From NCBI RefSeq assembly GCF_918797505.1, contig NC_092794.1, positions 67,803,345 to 67,867,344 on the forward strand: 64,000 nucleotides of DNA. Reading direction: 5' to 3'. Position 1 is the first letter of the stretch, and each line of letters begins with the position of its first letter. This document shows, piece by piece, positions 1 to 11,099 of this stretch. The position numbers were made by a program, and so were the translations under genes. The notes under the pieces were generated by a model that worked only from the letters and a program-made list of their open reading frames with translations, did not search any database and was not told the origin of the DNA. This DNA is from Bemisia tabaci. Its lineage: Eukaryota; Arthropoda; Insecta; Hemiptera; Aleyrodidae.

Positions 1-52
1 CAGGTGCGGTATTCAGCATGAAAATATTGTTGCCGTATTCAAATTTCACAAA

Positions 53-410
53 CACTGGAAAAAAACCTCGTGCGTGGGACCCGAAGTTTAGGTCATATGG
101 ATCTCTGAAGTTTTCAGATTGAGCATCTGAACGCTTAAGGTCCAGCTGTCGAGGTTCGGATCACTCGTCTGAAACTTCAGTTCTTACATCTGAAGTACTT
201 CAGATGTGAGAACCGATGTTTTTCGGATGTGAGAACCGAAGTTCTTCGGATGTGAAAACCGAAGTACTTCAGACGTAAGAACTGAAGTTTCAGATGTGTG
301 ATCCAAACCTCAGCAGCTGGACCTTAAGTGTTCGAATGCTCAATCCGAAAACTTCAGAGATCCATATGACCTAAACTCCGGGCCCCACGCACGAAGTTTT
401 TTTCTCCGTG
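53..410. mobile_element. Family A foldback element, copy 1
   Basis: The two ends are inverted copies: the left begins CACTGGAAAAAAACCTCGTG and the right, read in reverse complement, begins CACGGAGAAAAAAACTTCGT. The arms match for about 60 bases. The centre holds several short repeats of GATGTGAGAACCGAAGT type and is itself partly palindromic. Flanking dinucleotides are AA and TA, one mismatch from a 2-bp duplication. No coding capacity. Confidence 0.85.
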
Positions 411-419
411 TAGAATCCG

Positions 420-2590
420 ATGACGCATTAAAACTTTTCAAAGTCAATTCAGAAGTTGGGAAAATATAAAACATTACGAACCTTAACTTGTATTAATTTA
501 CCTAGCATTTGAACGTATTTGAAATGAACTGCGTGAACCAACTAGATAGACCAAAGACACATCTTCTCATCTAGATTCTAAGCTTTTAACTGCAGTAATA
601 GTTTTAAAAAATCAAATCCTTTTTTTAAAAACAAAGGGCGTAGTTCATGGTCGTAACTTACATGTGAGGAGTTTTGATTATTGAAAAGATTTTAAGGACC
701 TACGAGGTTTATTTAAATTTCATTTGTCTAATGTTTGTTTTGTTAATTACTAGAACCATTAATCTTGATATTGGGTCTTGATATATTCAATTTTATTTTA
801 GTATCCTTTTACCGGCTTGTTCTTTAATTGAGAATAATTGAGAAGAAACAGCTAAAAAGTACTTCTACTCCTAATGGATTAATGGATCAACTACAATTTT
901 TCCTAGGTTCGTTCGATACCTCGATGTTTGCCTACTCCCGGTACTGGTTCACGATGCGTGTTCCGCGTAACTCACGCAGTCTTCGCGAGATCTTCATCCG
1001 CCGCACGGTGGAATGAGCCATCATAGGAGATCGGACACAAAATTTTTGACTAAAATTACAAATTTGGATGTTTATTTTGTCACAATTTCAATTAGGACTG
1101 AAGGAAAATTTTATGAGAAAACCAATGGAACCACTTTTGAACTTTTATGTTTCATACTTCCGAGGAAATATGCTTTCAAAGTTTCCAAATTTTGTCCGGA
1201 TACTCCTCTTGACTCGATCCACTGTGCGTTGTGTGCACTTACTCACACACTAAAGGGTGCAGCCTCTATTTTGTTTACTTTAGCAAATTGGTGGAGAAAA
1301 AAAGAAAAAGAAAAACCAATCTCTTCGTGCAGTCTTTAATAACGCGAAGGTTAGACAACAATCTTAACCAGGTCGTCGAGGCAGTGGTGCTTATGGAGTT
1401 GAGTTAAACGGGGAGCAAACAGACTTGGCGGAGAGGCATCTTCGAGAGATTACAGGCATCGGCGCCGTTATTTTTCGATTGAGCAAACAGCCGCAGTGTA
1501 AACACATCTGCTCGCAACGAGAACGACACGCTTTCGGGGATCCTGGCCTCTGGTACGAGAGTCGAATCTGGATCGAACTCTATGTGGTGCAATGGACTGT
1601 CATTTTACTGAATAGAACAGACAATGAAACCAAAACACGGGCCTGTTGCAAACTTCAAGTAATTCAAACATTCTTATCAAAATCAAAGCACTTGCAGAGC
1701 TTTCAGCAGAAAGGACGCAATGGACCACTGGACAAGGTACGAATTTAAGCATTTTGATGCATGCTTGACCAGAATTTCACGTAGAACACGATTCGCGCAA
1801 CGAAAATTACCGAAATCAACTCCTAACAAAGATATTAACTTTGTTATTTCACATTGGTTACGAGGACTTTGAACTGCCCGCTCATAAGAAACTCAAAGCT
1901 CTACGTCAGTCAAATCGTGCACTACAACGGTTTCAGCAAGCTTCTCAATAGAACAATATTCATTTCCCATCATGTGTTCTTCAAACTATAAGCAATTTGC
2001 TATAGCTAAGCCAAAACGTCAAGATTGAGGTCGCCAGATTTTTACATCGCAGAAGAGACTGTCATGATAACGTTTAGCTCGCGATGTGATTCACGTAGAG
2101 CATTGAGTTTTCATGTGCGGGCGGTTTGAATTCACGCACTAATTGTAAGAATCATTAAATATCTTCTTAAGGAGTCTATTTCCGTAATTTTCTTTGTGCG
2201 CATCGTGTTAGAAGTAAAATTTTGATAAAGAAATATTTATCAGAATGCTACAATTCGTGCCTTGTCTGGTGGTCCGTTCGAACTATAACGAGCAATATCA
2301 GTTGAATCCGTCTGCCCGTGCGCATTTTACACAGCGCCTTCCACATCGTGGAGATACTTCAAACGCTACACCGATTTACATACGTTCCGGTGTGCGAACG
2401 GCCCTGCCCTGCAGCCAACTTCAGCCACAGCAAAAAGAACAGTTGTGTCATATAGAAATACGCGCGGCCAAGTCAGAAGCTTGGAAGAAAAACCCTCCTT
2501 TTGAGTATAATGGATCATGCCGATGAAACAATGGTTCGTGCTCCGATTCATTGATAGATCCGAGCTGCAAGTTCGCCATACAATACTACT
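420..2590. other. No gene seen
   Basis: Mixed-composition sequence with only short open frames (up to about 108 codons) lacking recognisable domains, Kozak context or splice support. I see no repeat family in it that recurs elsewhere in the window. Confidence 0.5.
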
Positions 2591-2833
2591 GGGCTAAGCA
2601 AAAACGCCGCATGAGCATTCGAATGTTGCCAAAACTCCTCAAATGTAATATTTATTTTTGAAGGAAGTTATGAATATTTTTCTTAGAAACTTTCGGAGGC
2701 TTTATTTAAAATTGCGAATAAAATCCTCTTAACAATGGAAAGAAAAATACTTGCAAATTTCAGCGAAAATTTCTGCAATGTCAAGGGAAATTTTGCAACG
2801 TCTGAAGGCTCACGCGTCGCTCTTTCTTAGCCC
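2591..2833. mobile_element. Family M foldback element, copy 2
   Basis: Begins GGGCTAAGCAAAAACGCCGC and ends with the inverted counterpart (TCTTTCTTAGCCC). It shares the M signature seen at four other sites: a (C/G)CTAAG-AAGAACGCCGTATGAGC-like arm, GTTGCCAAA, and an internal GGAAGTTATGAATATTTT. Diverged from the consensus, so an older copy. Non-coding. Confidence 0.75.
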
Positions 2834-3810
2834 TGCAGCATACAATAAGACGTCGCATCAGGACACCGACTGATATTGAGGGTTATAGGACATTTCGTCA
2901 ACGATTTTTTTTCCGAGCACTTGTTTTTTCCAGTAGTTTAAGTCCACGCGTTTTTTCGGCAGGGGAATTTTGGTCTACTTACCAATTATTGAGATCCAAA
3001 GTTAATTGGTCAACGCGTAAATACAAACATCATTTGCTCACGACGTTTTTGGATGAAATGTATAATGTCTTGAAAGAATGAGGGTTTGCTCGTTTTTTGT
3101 TTGTTTGGTTGGCCAAACGGAAACAAATATATAATTGAGAATTTTGGCGTCAATATCATACAAACAGTATTATACAAGATTGAAGGCACCCCAACATATC
3201 ATGATTGATGACATCTTTCAAAAGCACGAAGTTCCCTCGCAAATTGCATAGAGTGACGACGAAAAAAAGAGAGATGTAATCGAAAAACTTGCCAAGTCCT
3301 AGTATCTGGATCCAGTAACGTTTGGCATGATTTTTGAACTTAATTAGAGAAAAAAGTGACTTGATTCAAGCAGAAATATGCCCAAATTTACCGCCGAGAA
3401 GATTTCCTTATAAATCAATAAAGAAAAGAATGCCTGTTTAGAAAAAAAAAGTCACTTAGATCAAGCAGAAACCCTTTTTCATTCAGCTATTTTATTCTTG
3501 ATTCAAAACAAAATCTTCTTAACGGTATACTCAAGCAGGTTTCTGCCTAAATCGAGTCGCATTTTTCTCTAATGAAATTCAAAAATTATGCTATACGTTG
3601 TTAAATACGGATGCTAGGACTAAGTGAGTTTTTAGATTAGTATCTTGATTTATTTTGCAAGGAAAGCTCTTTACCCTTAAAGGAAGCTAGTCATTATTGA
3701 TACGTTGGAGCGCCTTCAATCTCGTATGATACTGTGCAACACCTACGTGGCGAAATAGTTGCTTGAAACGCCGTAGCACTCCGGACTTCGCTGGGCGACC
3801 AGTGGGACAC
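2834..3810. other. No gene seen
   Basis: A/T-rich non-coding sequence. It contains an imperfect internal inverted pair around 3340-3580 (AAAAAAGTGACTTGATTCAAGCAGAAA-like segments, the second reversed), probably a decayed foldback element. Near 3724-3746 is a short stretch (CGTATGATACTGTGCAACAC) that recurs inside the family R duplication at 34.8-35.3 kb. Confidence 0.45.
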
Positions 3811-3899
3811 GCGCATAGGCGCCTAAAAACCTAACAGGGATACTTCACGCATTGCGCAACGCGGGAAGTATCCCGTTAGGTTTGTAGGCGCCAGTGCGC
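3811..3899. repeat. Hairpin related to the family L tandem monomer
   Basis: An 89-bp inverted repeat with arms of GCGC-TAGGCGCCTA-AACCTAAC type around a short centre. The centre includes TACTTCACGCATTGCG, the same sequence found in the tandem array at 33016-33258, so the two are related repeats. Confidence 0.75.
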
Positions 3900-4613
3900 A
3901 TTTTGCTCTGTGTTAGGCTCTAATATTTAAACTCGCGGAGTCAGCGTTTTTCAACTCATGATTTTGAAATGTTTGTACGCTCTGCACGGATTATTCTCAT
4001 TTCAATTGATGAAAAAAAAATATGTATTAAAGGAAAATATAAACGTGTATTTTGAAAATATTAAGGTGGTTCCGTGTCTAATTTAATGATTTCCAAAGCT
4101 TTTTAATTTTTCTTTTAGATTTTGTGCTTTTACTGTGCTGCAGCAGGGTATATTCGCAACCAAACGCTCAAAACTGGAAGTGTTTGACTAAAATACTGTT
4201 TGACTCCTTACAACCGCGACTAAAATTAAAATTGTTTTACGAATTCTAGATGACGAGAAGCCTCCACTACCGCCAATAACCACGACAATAAAAAGATAGA
4301 ATTACAGCCCGCCCGTCGTCGAAAACAGGCACTCATGGCGGACGAGTGAGTTGAGTAGAACGACTAGAAATTTTGTCGAACAACGACGGATGTGGAGAGC
4401 CAAATATAGAGGGGCGATTAAGCTTGTTCGACGAACCGAAAGCGGTGGAGATCGATTACACGAAGCAGAACTGCGAGTTTTCTGTCCACGGTAAAAAGGC
4501 AACTTTTGGCCCCACCGCGGCGCCGCGCTGGCGATTTTGGGCGGACAGGCAGATGAACGATGATACGATGAATGATGAGAGAATCGATCACCGCTGAAAA
4601 GATCCGATGGATC
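3900..4613. other. No gene seen
   Basis: Non-coding sequence becoming GC-richer near 4300-4590. Overlapping frames there are short and have no recognisable domain. A TTTTTCTTTTAG acceptor-like tract at about 4108-4119 exists, but nothing downstream supports an exon. Confidence 0.4.
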
Positions 4614-5445
4614 GCTGCCTTGCTGAGAAAAAAAAAAACGCCGTATAAACAGTTGGGCGTTGCAAAATTTCCTCTGATAAAATACAAATTTCGTAGGGAT
4701 GGTTAGAAAGTTTTTTATTTAAATTTTTACAGAACTTCTTTTCGCAATTTAATGTGATTAATCTGAAAAATTTTGAAGACAGGTATTCATAACTTTCCTC
4801 AAAAACAAGGTGGTAAAATAACGCTGGGCTCACACTATTTTGCGCGCAAAGCAAAGTTCAAAAATTTCAATTAGAGTAAAAAATGTTGAGCGTTAATCCC
4901 CCCTCAATCTTCGAGGATGCCACGGAATGTAGAAAATGACATTTCCCTGATTTCTCTGTCACATTTCGGTGAAGCTCTCTGGCAATTGAAGATATGCTGT
5001 AAGGCCAAAAAGACATAATTAGAAATAATTTTCAAGGAAATTTGTTGTTCGGAAAGTCAGACCTTTTCTAGACAGCAAATAAAGGTGACTCGAGGATTTT
5101 CACTCAACATTTTCGTTATTTTCCCTGACATCTCCAGGTTTATCCTGACTTTTTAAAATTCCTTGATGTTTTCTGGTTTTCCCAGTATTCCCTGACTGCG
5201 GCAACCCTGAATCTTGCACTGATTCTCATTTGCGCTGAACATTTTTGACTCGGATTGAAATTGTCGAACTTTCTGACCTTGCTCTTCCCGCAAAATAGTG
5301 TGGACCCAGCACTATTTTAACACCTTGTAACTTACGTTTCGGGCCATTCTTTAGTGTTTTTTTTTTGTTCTCTCAGGAATAAGTACTTCCAAAGAGAAAA
5401 GGCAACATTAAAATGTTCATACGGCGTTCTTCTTTAGGGCGGCAG
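4614..5445. mobile_element. Family M element, copy 1, split by a family N insertion
   Basis: The left end (CTGCCTTGCTGAG, then AACGCCGTAT and GTTGCAAAATTTCCTC) and the right end (CATACGGCGTTCTTCTTTAG, GGCGGCAG) are the two termini of family M. The normal element is about 245 bp; here the two halves are separated by a 524-bp family N element (4805-5328). Confidence 0.7.
4805..5328. mobile_element. Family N element nested in M copy 1
   Basis: Terminal inverted repeats of about 40 bases: left ACAAGGTGGTAAAATAACGC and right, in reverse complement, ACAAGGTGTTAAAATAGTGC, each followed by CTGGG-CACACTATTTTGC. The interior contains family O-type sequence (TTCCCTGAC repeats, GGCAACCCTG). Non-coding. 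Confidence 0.8.
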
Positions 5446-5529
5446 ATCAGGTGAGAGACAGATTTCCACGCGATGATGTCCGCTGAAGTATGAGGGAATC
5501 GCTATGCTGACAAAAAGCCGCTACCCCAT

Positions 5530-6285
5530 CTATACTATAAGCTCCGAGACCTCCTAATTTTACGAAACTGGTGACGCTTAGTTCCAGCGTTCTACCGGGC
5601 CGATTTTCATGATTTTTGCGGCAATCGACGGGCAATTGTCTCTAGATTAGCCAACTCTTTTCAGATTTTCAAAATATGGCCCAGGTTTTTTTATATTACG
5701 TGGTAAAGTTGCGAATTCTCTCATAAGAACAATGTAAATTTATACTTTTTGTCATAGTTCGTTTGAGCGTTCTACCGGGCCGATTTCCATGATTTTTGCG
5801 TAGATCGTCATGTAATTGGCCCTAGATGTGCCCGCTCTAATTAGATTTTGGAAATAGGACCCAGGTTTTTTCAAAATCACGTTATAAAAGTGAGTAACTA
5901 TACAGAATGCTCCGGGACTGCTGCCGCTATGCGCGGGAGGATGCGCAGTGGTCGAGGAGGTTGCGCAGTAGCTGGGTAGCCTGCGCATCAGCTCTATCTT
6001 TATGTACACAAGATTCACCTATTAGAGTCATGTTAGGCAGTGGCCGAGTTGGTTAAGGCGGCTTGCTTGGCCTTCTGCTGACATGACGGGTGTTCGATTC
6101 CCTACCCGGGCATGTTTTGAAATTCTCTGTCCGACTCACTTCAATATTTTACTGCAATGGAGCATCAATAAATCATTGAGAATCGCATCCTTTTGCCTTC
6201 TCATTTTTTTTTCTTCTTTAGTTATCAAAAAGAAAAATCATTTCATTCTAAAAAGTAAAATATACCTCATGTAATTTTTTAGGGG
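5530..6285 (+). repeat. Family W module, copy 1 (carries a tRNA-like sequence)
   Basis: This and 6522-7285 are direct copies about 992 bp apart. Order in each: CTATACTATAAGCTC; two GTTCTACCGGGCCGAT boxes about 180 bp apart (5587 and 5767 here); a triplicated TGCGCA block (about 5938-5995); a class II tRNA-like sequence; an A/T-rich tail ending AATTTTTTAGGGG. The modules are alike throughout except for the tRNA-like segment. Confidence 0.85.
6034..6112 (+). pseudogene. tRNA-like sequence, class II (Ser/Leu type), in W copy 1
   Basis: The D-arm region is a canonical class II A box (GTGGCCGAGTTGGTTAAGGC) and the B box is GTTCGATTCC. GGC-TTGCTTG-GCC can form a short anticodon arm with GCT in the loop (serine). 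The T-stem and acceptor stem pair poorly, so I call it a degenerate tRNA or the tRNA-related head of a SINE, not a functional gene. Confidence 0.6.
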
Positions 6286-6521
6286 ACCAACATTAATGAG
6301 AAGCTAAAAGAGAAAAACGCAACGATAAAAATCGGAAACGAAAGAAAATTTAAAAAGAAAATAAATGAATAAATAAAAAATAAGAATAAAAAAATTAGAC
6401 AGCATTGAAATTTAGGAAAACTAATAATATTTTGAATAACCGACCTATATACACTTCATGCTGGCTGAATCCATAATTTTATTCTTTGAATATTTTATTA
6501 CTCGGGATTCTTCAATATCTT
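6286..6521. other. A/T-rich spacer between the two W modules
   Basis: Very A-rich, low-complexity sequence with many AAATAAA-like words. It contains no gene or clear repeat boundary and simply separates the two direct copies. Confidence 0.6.
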
Positions 6522-7285
6522 CTATACTATAAGCTCTCAAGCCTCCTAATTTTGCGAAACTGGTAACGCTTAGTTCCAGCGTTCTACCGGGCCGATGTTT
6601 ATGATTTTTGCGGCTATCGACGGGCAATTGTCTCTAGATAAGCCAACTCTTTTCAGATTTTCAAAATATGGCCTAGGTTTTTTTATATTAAGTGGTAAAG
6701 TTGCGAATTCTCCCATTTAAACAATGTAAATTTATATTTTTTGTCATAGTTCGTTTGAGCGTTCTACCGGGCCGATTTCTAAGTTTTTTGCGGTAATCGA
6801 CGGGTAATTGGCCGTAGATGAGCCCGCTCTAATCAGATTTTGGAAATAGGACCCAGGTTTTTTTACAATCACGTTATAAAAGTGAGTGAATTTTCAGAAT
6901 GCTCCGAGACTGCTACCGCTATGCGCGGGAGGATGCGCAGTGGTCGAGGAGGTTGCGCAGTAGCTGTGTAGCCTGCGCATCAGCTCTACACTTATCTACA
7001 CAAGATTCGCCCCGTCTGCCTCAGGTAGAGCGGTGGCCGAGTCGTCAAAGACGTCGGAAGCGTCCACCTTGAACATGGTATGGGTTCGATCCCCGTCTCC
7101 CGAAACTCTTAATTATTACCTGATTATCAATGTTCGTTGTTTTACTGCAATATTTCATCAAGTAGTCATTCCAAAACGCGTCCTTTAGACTTCAAAAAAA
7201 TAATTTTGTTTCTTTATTCATCAAAACCAAAAATTATTTCATTCTAAAAGTAAAGTATACCTTATATCGTAATTTTTTAGGGGAA
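6522..7285 (+). repeat. Family W module, copy 2 (carries a different tRNA-like sequence)
   Basis: Second direct copy of the W module with the same order of landmarks (GTTCTACCGGGCCGAT boxes at about 6583 and 6763, TGCGCA block at about 6930-6990). Its tRNA-like segment (7028-7105) is not the same as the one in copy 1. It is followed within about 35 bases by the GCGNAGC hairpin cluster, which copy 1 lacks. Confidence 0.85.
7028..7105 (+). pseudogene. tRNA-like sequence, class II (Ser/Leu type), in W copy 2
   Basis: A box GTGGCCGAGTCGTCAAAGAC and B box GGTTCGATCCC. The T-arm pairs fully (ATGGG with CCCGT around TTCGATC), a GACG/CGTC stem encloses the loop TCGGAAG (GGA in the middle, serine), and ACC/GGT can form a variable arm. 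The acceptor stem does not pair. Better preserved than its counterpart in W copy 1 but still probably not functional. Confidence 0.6.
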
Positions 7286-7319
7286 AAATAAAACTAACAC
7301 CGATAGGAGGGTAAAAATA

Positions 7320-7399
7320 GGGCCGCGAAGCGGCCCATTGATGGCGCGGAGCGCCTTCAGGGGGTTGGGCCGCGTAGCGGCCAGGGGGCGTAGCCCCCT
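7320..7399. repeat. Cluster of four GCGNAGC mini-hairpins
   Basis: Four perfect stems in a row, each closing a GNA triloop: 7320-7336 (7-bp stem, GAA), 7343-7355 (5-bp stem, GGA), 7368-7382 (6-bp stem, GTA), 7383-7399 (7-bp stem, GTA). Every one has the core GCGNAGC. The stem sequences differ, so this is structural rather than sequence repetition. The block is sharply GC-rich against its flanks. Confidence 0.9.
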
Positions 7400-7508
7400 A
7401 GTTTTCATCTAAACCGCGGAAGGTATGAATTTGGTTGGACGACGAGGCTCATCTCTAAGTGCAGTTACGTCTTTTAGTCCGCGGGGCGATCAGTGGGGAA
7501 GCGTAAAT

Positions 7509-7605
7509 TATCGACAATCGATATTTACCCATTTGAACTATAGTAAATAAAGTTGCTGTTTGGATCGATCCTTTTCTGTAGGTTCAATGGACGATCAATC
7601 GATTC
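7509..7605 (-). mobile_element. Family B foldback element, copy 1a
   Basis: TCGAT-rich palindromic element: inverted ATCGATT words near both ends with a CCATTTGAAC/GTTCAATGG pair inside. It lies in opposite orientation just left of copy 1b. Confidence 0.6.
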
Positions 7606-7659
7606 ATACCAAAGCGCGGTAGTTATTCCTTTTTGTCTGCGAGGCAATGTGATGTAGTG

Positions 7660-7806
7660 ACGTGGCGTGCTTTGCGATATATCGATTGTTACGCCATTTA
7701 AACGTATGGAAAAAGATCGATAAACAGTGTGTTCGTAACGAACACCTTTATTAGTCAATTCTTTACTATAGCTTCAAATGGGGAAAAATCGATAATCGAT
7801 CATTCA
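7660..7806 (+). mobile_element. Family B foldback element, copy 1b
   Basis: Carries the family B landmarks in order: TGGCGTGCTTTGCGATATAT, ATCGATTG, GCCATTTAAACGTATGG, GATCGATAAACAG, GTTCGTAACGAACACCTT, and CTTCAAATGG as the inverted counterpart. Non-coding. Confidence 0.75.
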
Positions 7807-8582
7807 CGTTTCGGGACTGGTGTAATGAATGGATCCGGGTTCGAACCGAAATGTAACGACCTATTTTTTGGTGAGTCTAGGATCAACGAGAATTCTCACA
7901 GAGTAACACTCATCCGGGATTGGACCTGTTGGTTCGTCTCTGATGAGCAATTCGTATGCGCATATGAGAAGTTGGATTATTGCGTCAGACTGATCAAAAT
8001 CGATAAATAGTCAATTTTGTGCCTCCTCAGTCCTCATACGAACCGAATGCAACGCCGGAAGTTTTATTTACTCATACATTTTTAGAGACCGAAGTGATCA
8101 ATTTGATTTTATCAGTTGACCGGTAATAAAATAAATTCCTAGTTGACTGAATCGAGAGTCTAACTAACTAAATCATAGGTGTGACGGTCTACAGGAGAAG
8201 AGATTTAAGAATTGAGATTGATTGTTTCCTAATTCTTAAGGTCCTTTTCTCTGTGTAATTTTTTTGGTCACAGAAACTGACATTTTTCGTGGTTGGGGTT
8301 ACTGAGCTTCAACTATAAGCTTATTATTTTATGTCAAAAACCTCTTTTGAGCCACTCTGAAGCTCAGGATTGCGTTTCTCGCTAAATTAATTTTAGAGAT
8401 ACCTGTTTTAAAGGCAATTTTTGGATCCTGCAACAGCCCTATTGGTGCAATCAAACACACATACATCTGCAAAACTATCACAAATTTAAAAAAAGAAGGA
8501 GCGGGGTTTACCATACCGACTCGGGGGCGTAACTATATTATCAAGTAAGTTCTTGGACGCATGAAAAGACGTATAAAACACT

Positions 8583-8831
8583 GCCATTACTGAGGAAGAA
8601 CGCCGTGAGCACAATCGAGAGTTGCCACATTTTCTCCGCTAATAGGTTTATTTTTAAGGAAAGTTATGAATATTATCTCTTGAAATTTTCAGAAAATTTA
8701 CATCTGATTCCGAGTAAAATTTTCTGAGAATTGAAGGGAAAATATGTACAGGTTTCCTGGAAAATTCACATTTTATCACAGAAAATTTGGCACAGTCTAA
8801 AGGCTCATACGGTGTTCTTCTTTAGCACGGC
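8583..8831. mobile_element. Family M foldback element, copy 3
   Basis: Left arm TGAGGAAGAACGCCGTGAGC, internal GGAAAGTTATGAATATT and AAATTTGGCA, right arm GGCTCATACGGTGTTCTTCT then TTAGCACGGC. About 249 bp, the usual length for this family. Confidence 0.75.
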
Positions 8832-11099
8832 AAAACAGGGAAGTTGACTTACGCCCTCAAGTCAGCGGATTGACGATATTAGTTGGAGGCGAGACGCAAA
8901 TGAATCTAAGTCTTTAGTGCTTGATTCTTCATGGTTGGATTGCCAATAATCGAACATCAATATTCGACTACGCATCGTGTCCATCCTCTAAACTCGGTCA
9001 TTAATTTTACGATGATCTCACCTCCGATCAACTCAATCGATAACGGGACGATTCTGAGGAAAAGAGCCGCAATTTTTTAAGTCTTCCGTAAAGAAGGATA
9101 ATTTGTTCCGAAAGTACAAATACTATATTTGATCCTAATTTCCAACATTTTTATCCTATTGGATCATTGGGTGAGAAAAAATAGGTTATTTTCAACGCGT
9201 ACAAATATATCCATTGCCACAATCGTGTTCTTGCCTGCATTCCACCATAAATGACTCATGGCCTAAAATTTATGGCTCCACATTTCTTATGGAAAACAGG
9301 ACGAATCTTGCCATGCTGTGGAACTCTCCTCCAAATCAAGTAATGCAACTTAACTTCAGTATTAGTATTAAGATAGATAGTGAAACAAACTTGTACGGTA
9401 TGTTACACTAATTACTGCTGAAAAATTGTGGTGAATTTGAAGACGGAAGAAACTAAAACATGTTGTATTTTTGGACTTGCAGAGAATTTCAGCTGGACTA
9501 CATAAATTGAAGGAAACTTGAAGCAAATAACTGGCGTAAAATGTATTTCAGGTTCATAAAATGAAACCTTATGATGCCTGAACCGTTTTTTGAGATCTAA
9601 AAAGGCCAAATGCGGTGCAATTTGTCAAGAAAGGTAAGCGAGTACTTAGCGAATATGGGATCTGAAATTTCACAACATATTTAGAAATTAATCATGCTTC
9701 GAAAATAATTCAGGCACTGACAAAAAGGTGAAAGTAATAGAGTGCAGTAACACAGAGCGATATTTAATGCACTAACTATTTGAAACGCGTGATGGCGAAA
9801 ATAAAGAGCACTAAATGATATAGGTGCGGTGAAGCTAGAAAATATTGCATCTGGTTGCCACTGCTTGCAAACTTCTTATCATATTTTATTTGAAAAAATG
9901 AGAAATGAAAACCAAAAGTTATTAGTCGTAAGATAAAAGATGATGATTATTCGTCTCATTTTGAAAATATAATTTAAAAATGACGTGCAAAAACTAGAGA
10001 TAATAATTTGTCCTCTTCAGAAAATAATAGAACGAGCGAAACGATTTCAAAATAAAACAATCAAAATACAAGATTTTCTAGTCGCACCACTGACATGTAT
10101 ACTTTCTTTGGAATATAAGGCTCTTCAAAACCTGCTTGGTTCTGGCAGGCAGGGGAGGGGGGTATAATTGTAAAAATGATGAACCATGATTGAAATAAAT
10201 AAAAGAATCGATGGACATTTTTATTAAAAAAATATTTACAAGCAAGCTCAAAAAGCTGTGTTTCGTAGCTTCACAAAATAGTTTCATTGAGAAAAGAAAC
10301 GTAAATTTAGCTATAGTTAAAATAATTACAACACTTATGGGGGAAAACTGGTAAAACTTTCAACAATATAAGATAGAATTAACAAAATTTGTGCAATAAC
10401 AAGACTTATGTTATAAAAATGGCTCCTGATAGACTTTAAAAACGTAGCAACAATATTGGAGGAGAAACACACCCCTGAACGGATAAGTCAAACCAACTCA
10501 ACTATCTTTCATCCTGTTTCTGATACCGAATTTAGTCTGACACTTATTCTTTGTTTTATTTTTTTTATGATTTCCTATTAAAGGGTGCCTCAGACTTCAT
10601 CAAAGGGAGTAGGAGGGGATATGCACCGGGTACGATTCGGCTCGTGACGGAAAAATTAAAATAAAGCTTTGTACCTCGGAATCGAAAAACGAAAATGAGG
10701 TACACTCACTATCGCCGAGCCTAAATAAATTTACAGACAGATTTCATTGAAAACATGATAACTGAGATACACGTTTATCTTTGATGTTTAAAAATTCTAC
10801 AGGTATTGAGAACCTAAGTTTTTTCTCCTTTTCACCACTCTTTGAAAGGGAGGACAACATGTATACGACGTCGGTGAAAAGATTAGAAAACTATTAGGTC
10901 CACTTCGCTTGAAAATGATAATGTGACGTCTAAATCAGGGGTGCAGAAAGTTCTTCGGCCAACGCAATTTCGAGTAAGCAGGGATTCAGCCTACACACAT
11001 TGACATTGCATGTTCGCGGGAACTTTCTCAAAAATGCAGCGCATTCACAGTAATTTTCGAGAAATCAATTGCGGTCGCATTAATTTTCTAAAAACGATG
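8832..11099. other. No gene seen
   Basis: Mostly A/T-rich, apparently single-copy sequence. The short open frames have no recognisable domain or start context. Confidence 0.5.

Larger units (their letters stand above)
7400..8582. other. No gene seen (outside family B copies)
   Basis: Apart from the two family B elements, mixed A/T-rich sequence with short frames only. Nothing recognisable at protein level. Confidence 0.45.

Noticed and set aside
6034..7105. Functional tRNA genes
   Set aside because: A and B boxes are good but acceptor stems do not pair in either copy, and T-stem pairing fails in the first.
7320..7399. Bacterial or endosymbiont contamination
   Set aside because: The hairpin cluster is bracketed by the W module and family B elements that belong to the host repeat landscape, so it is part of this chromosome.
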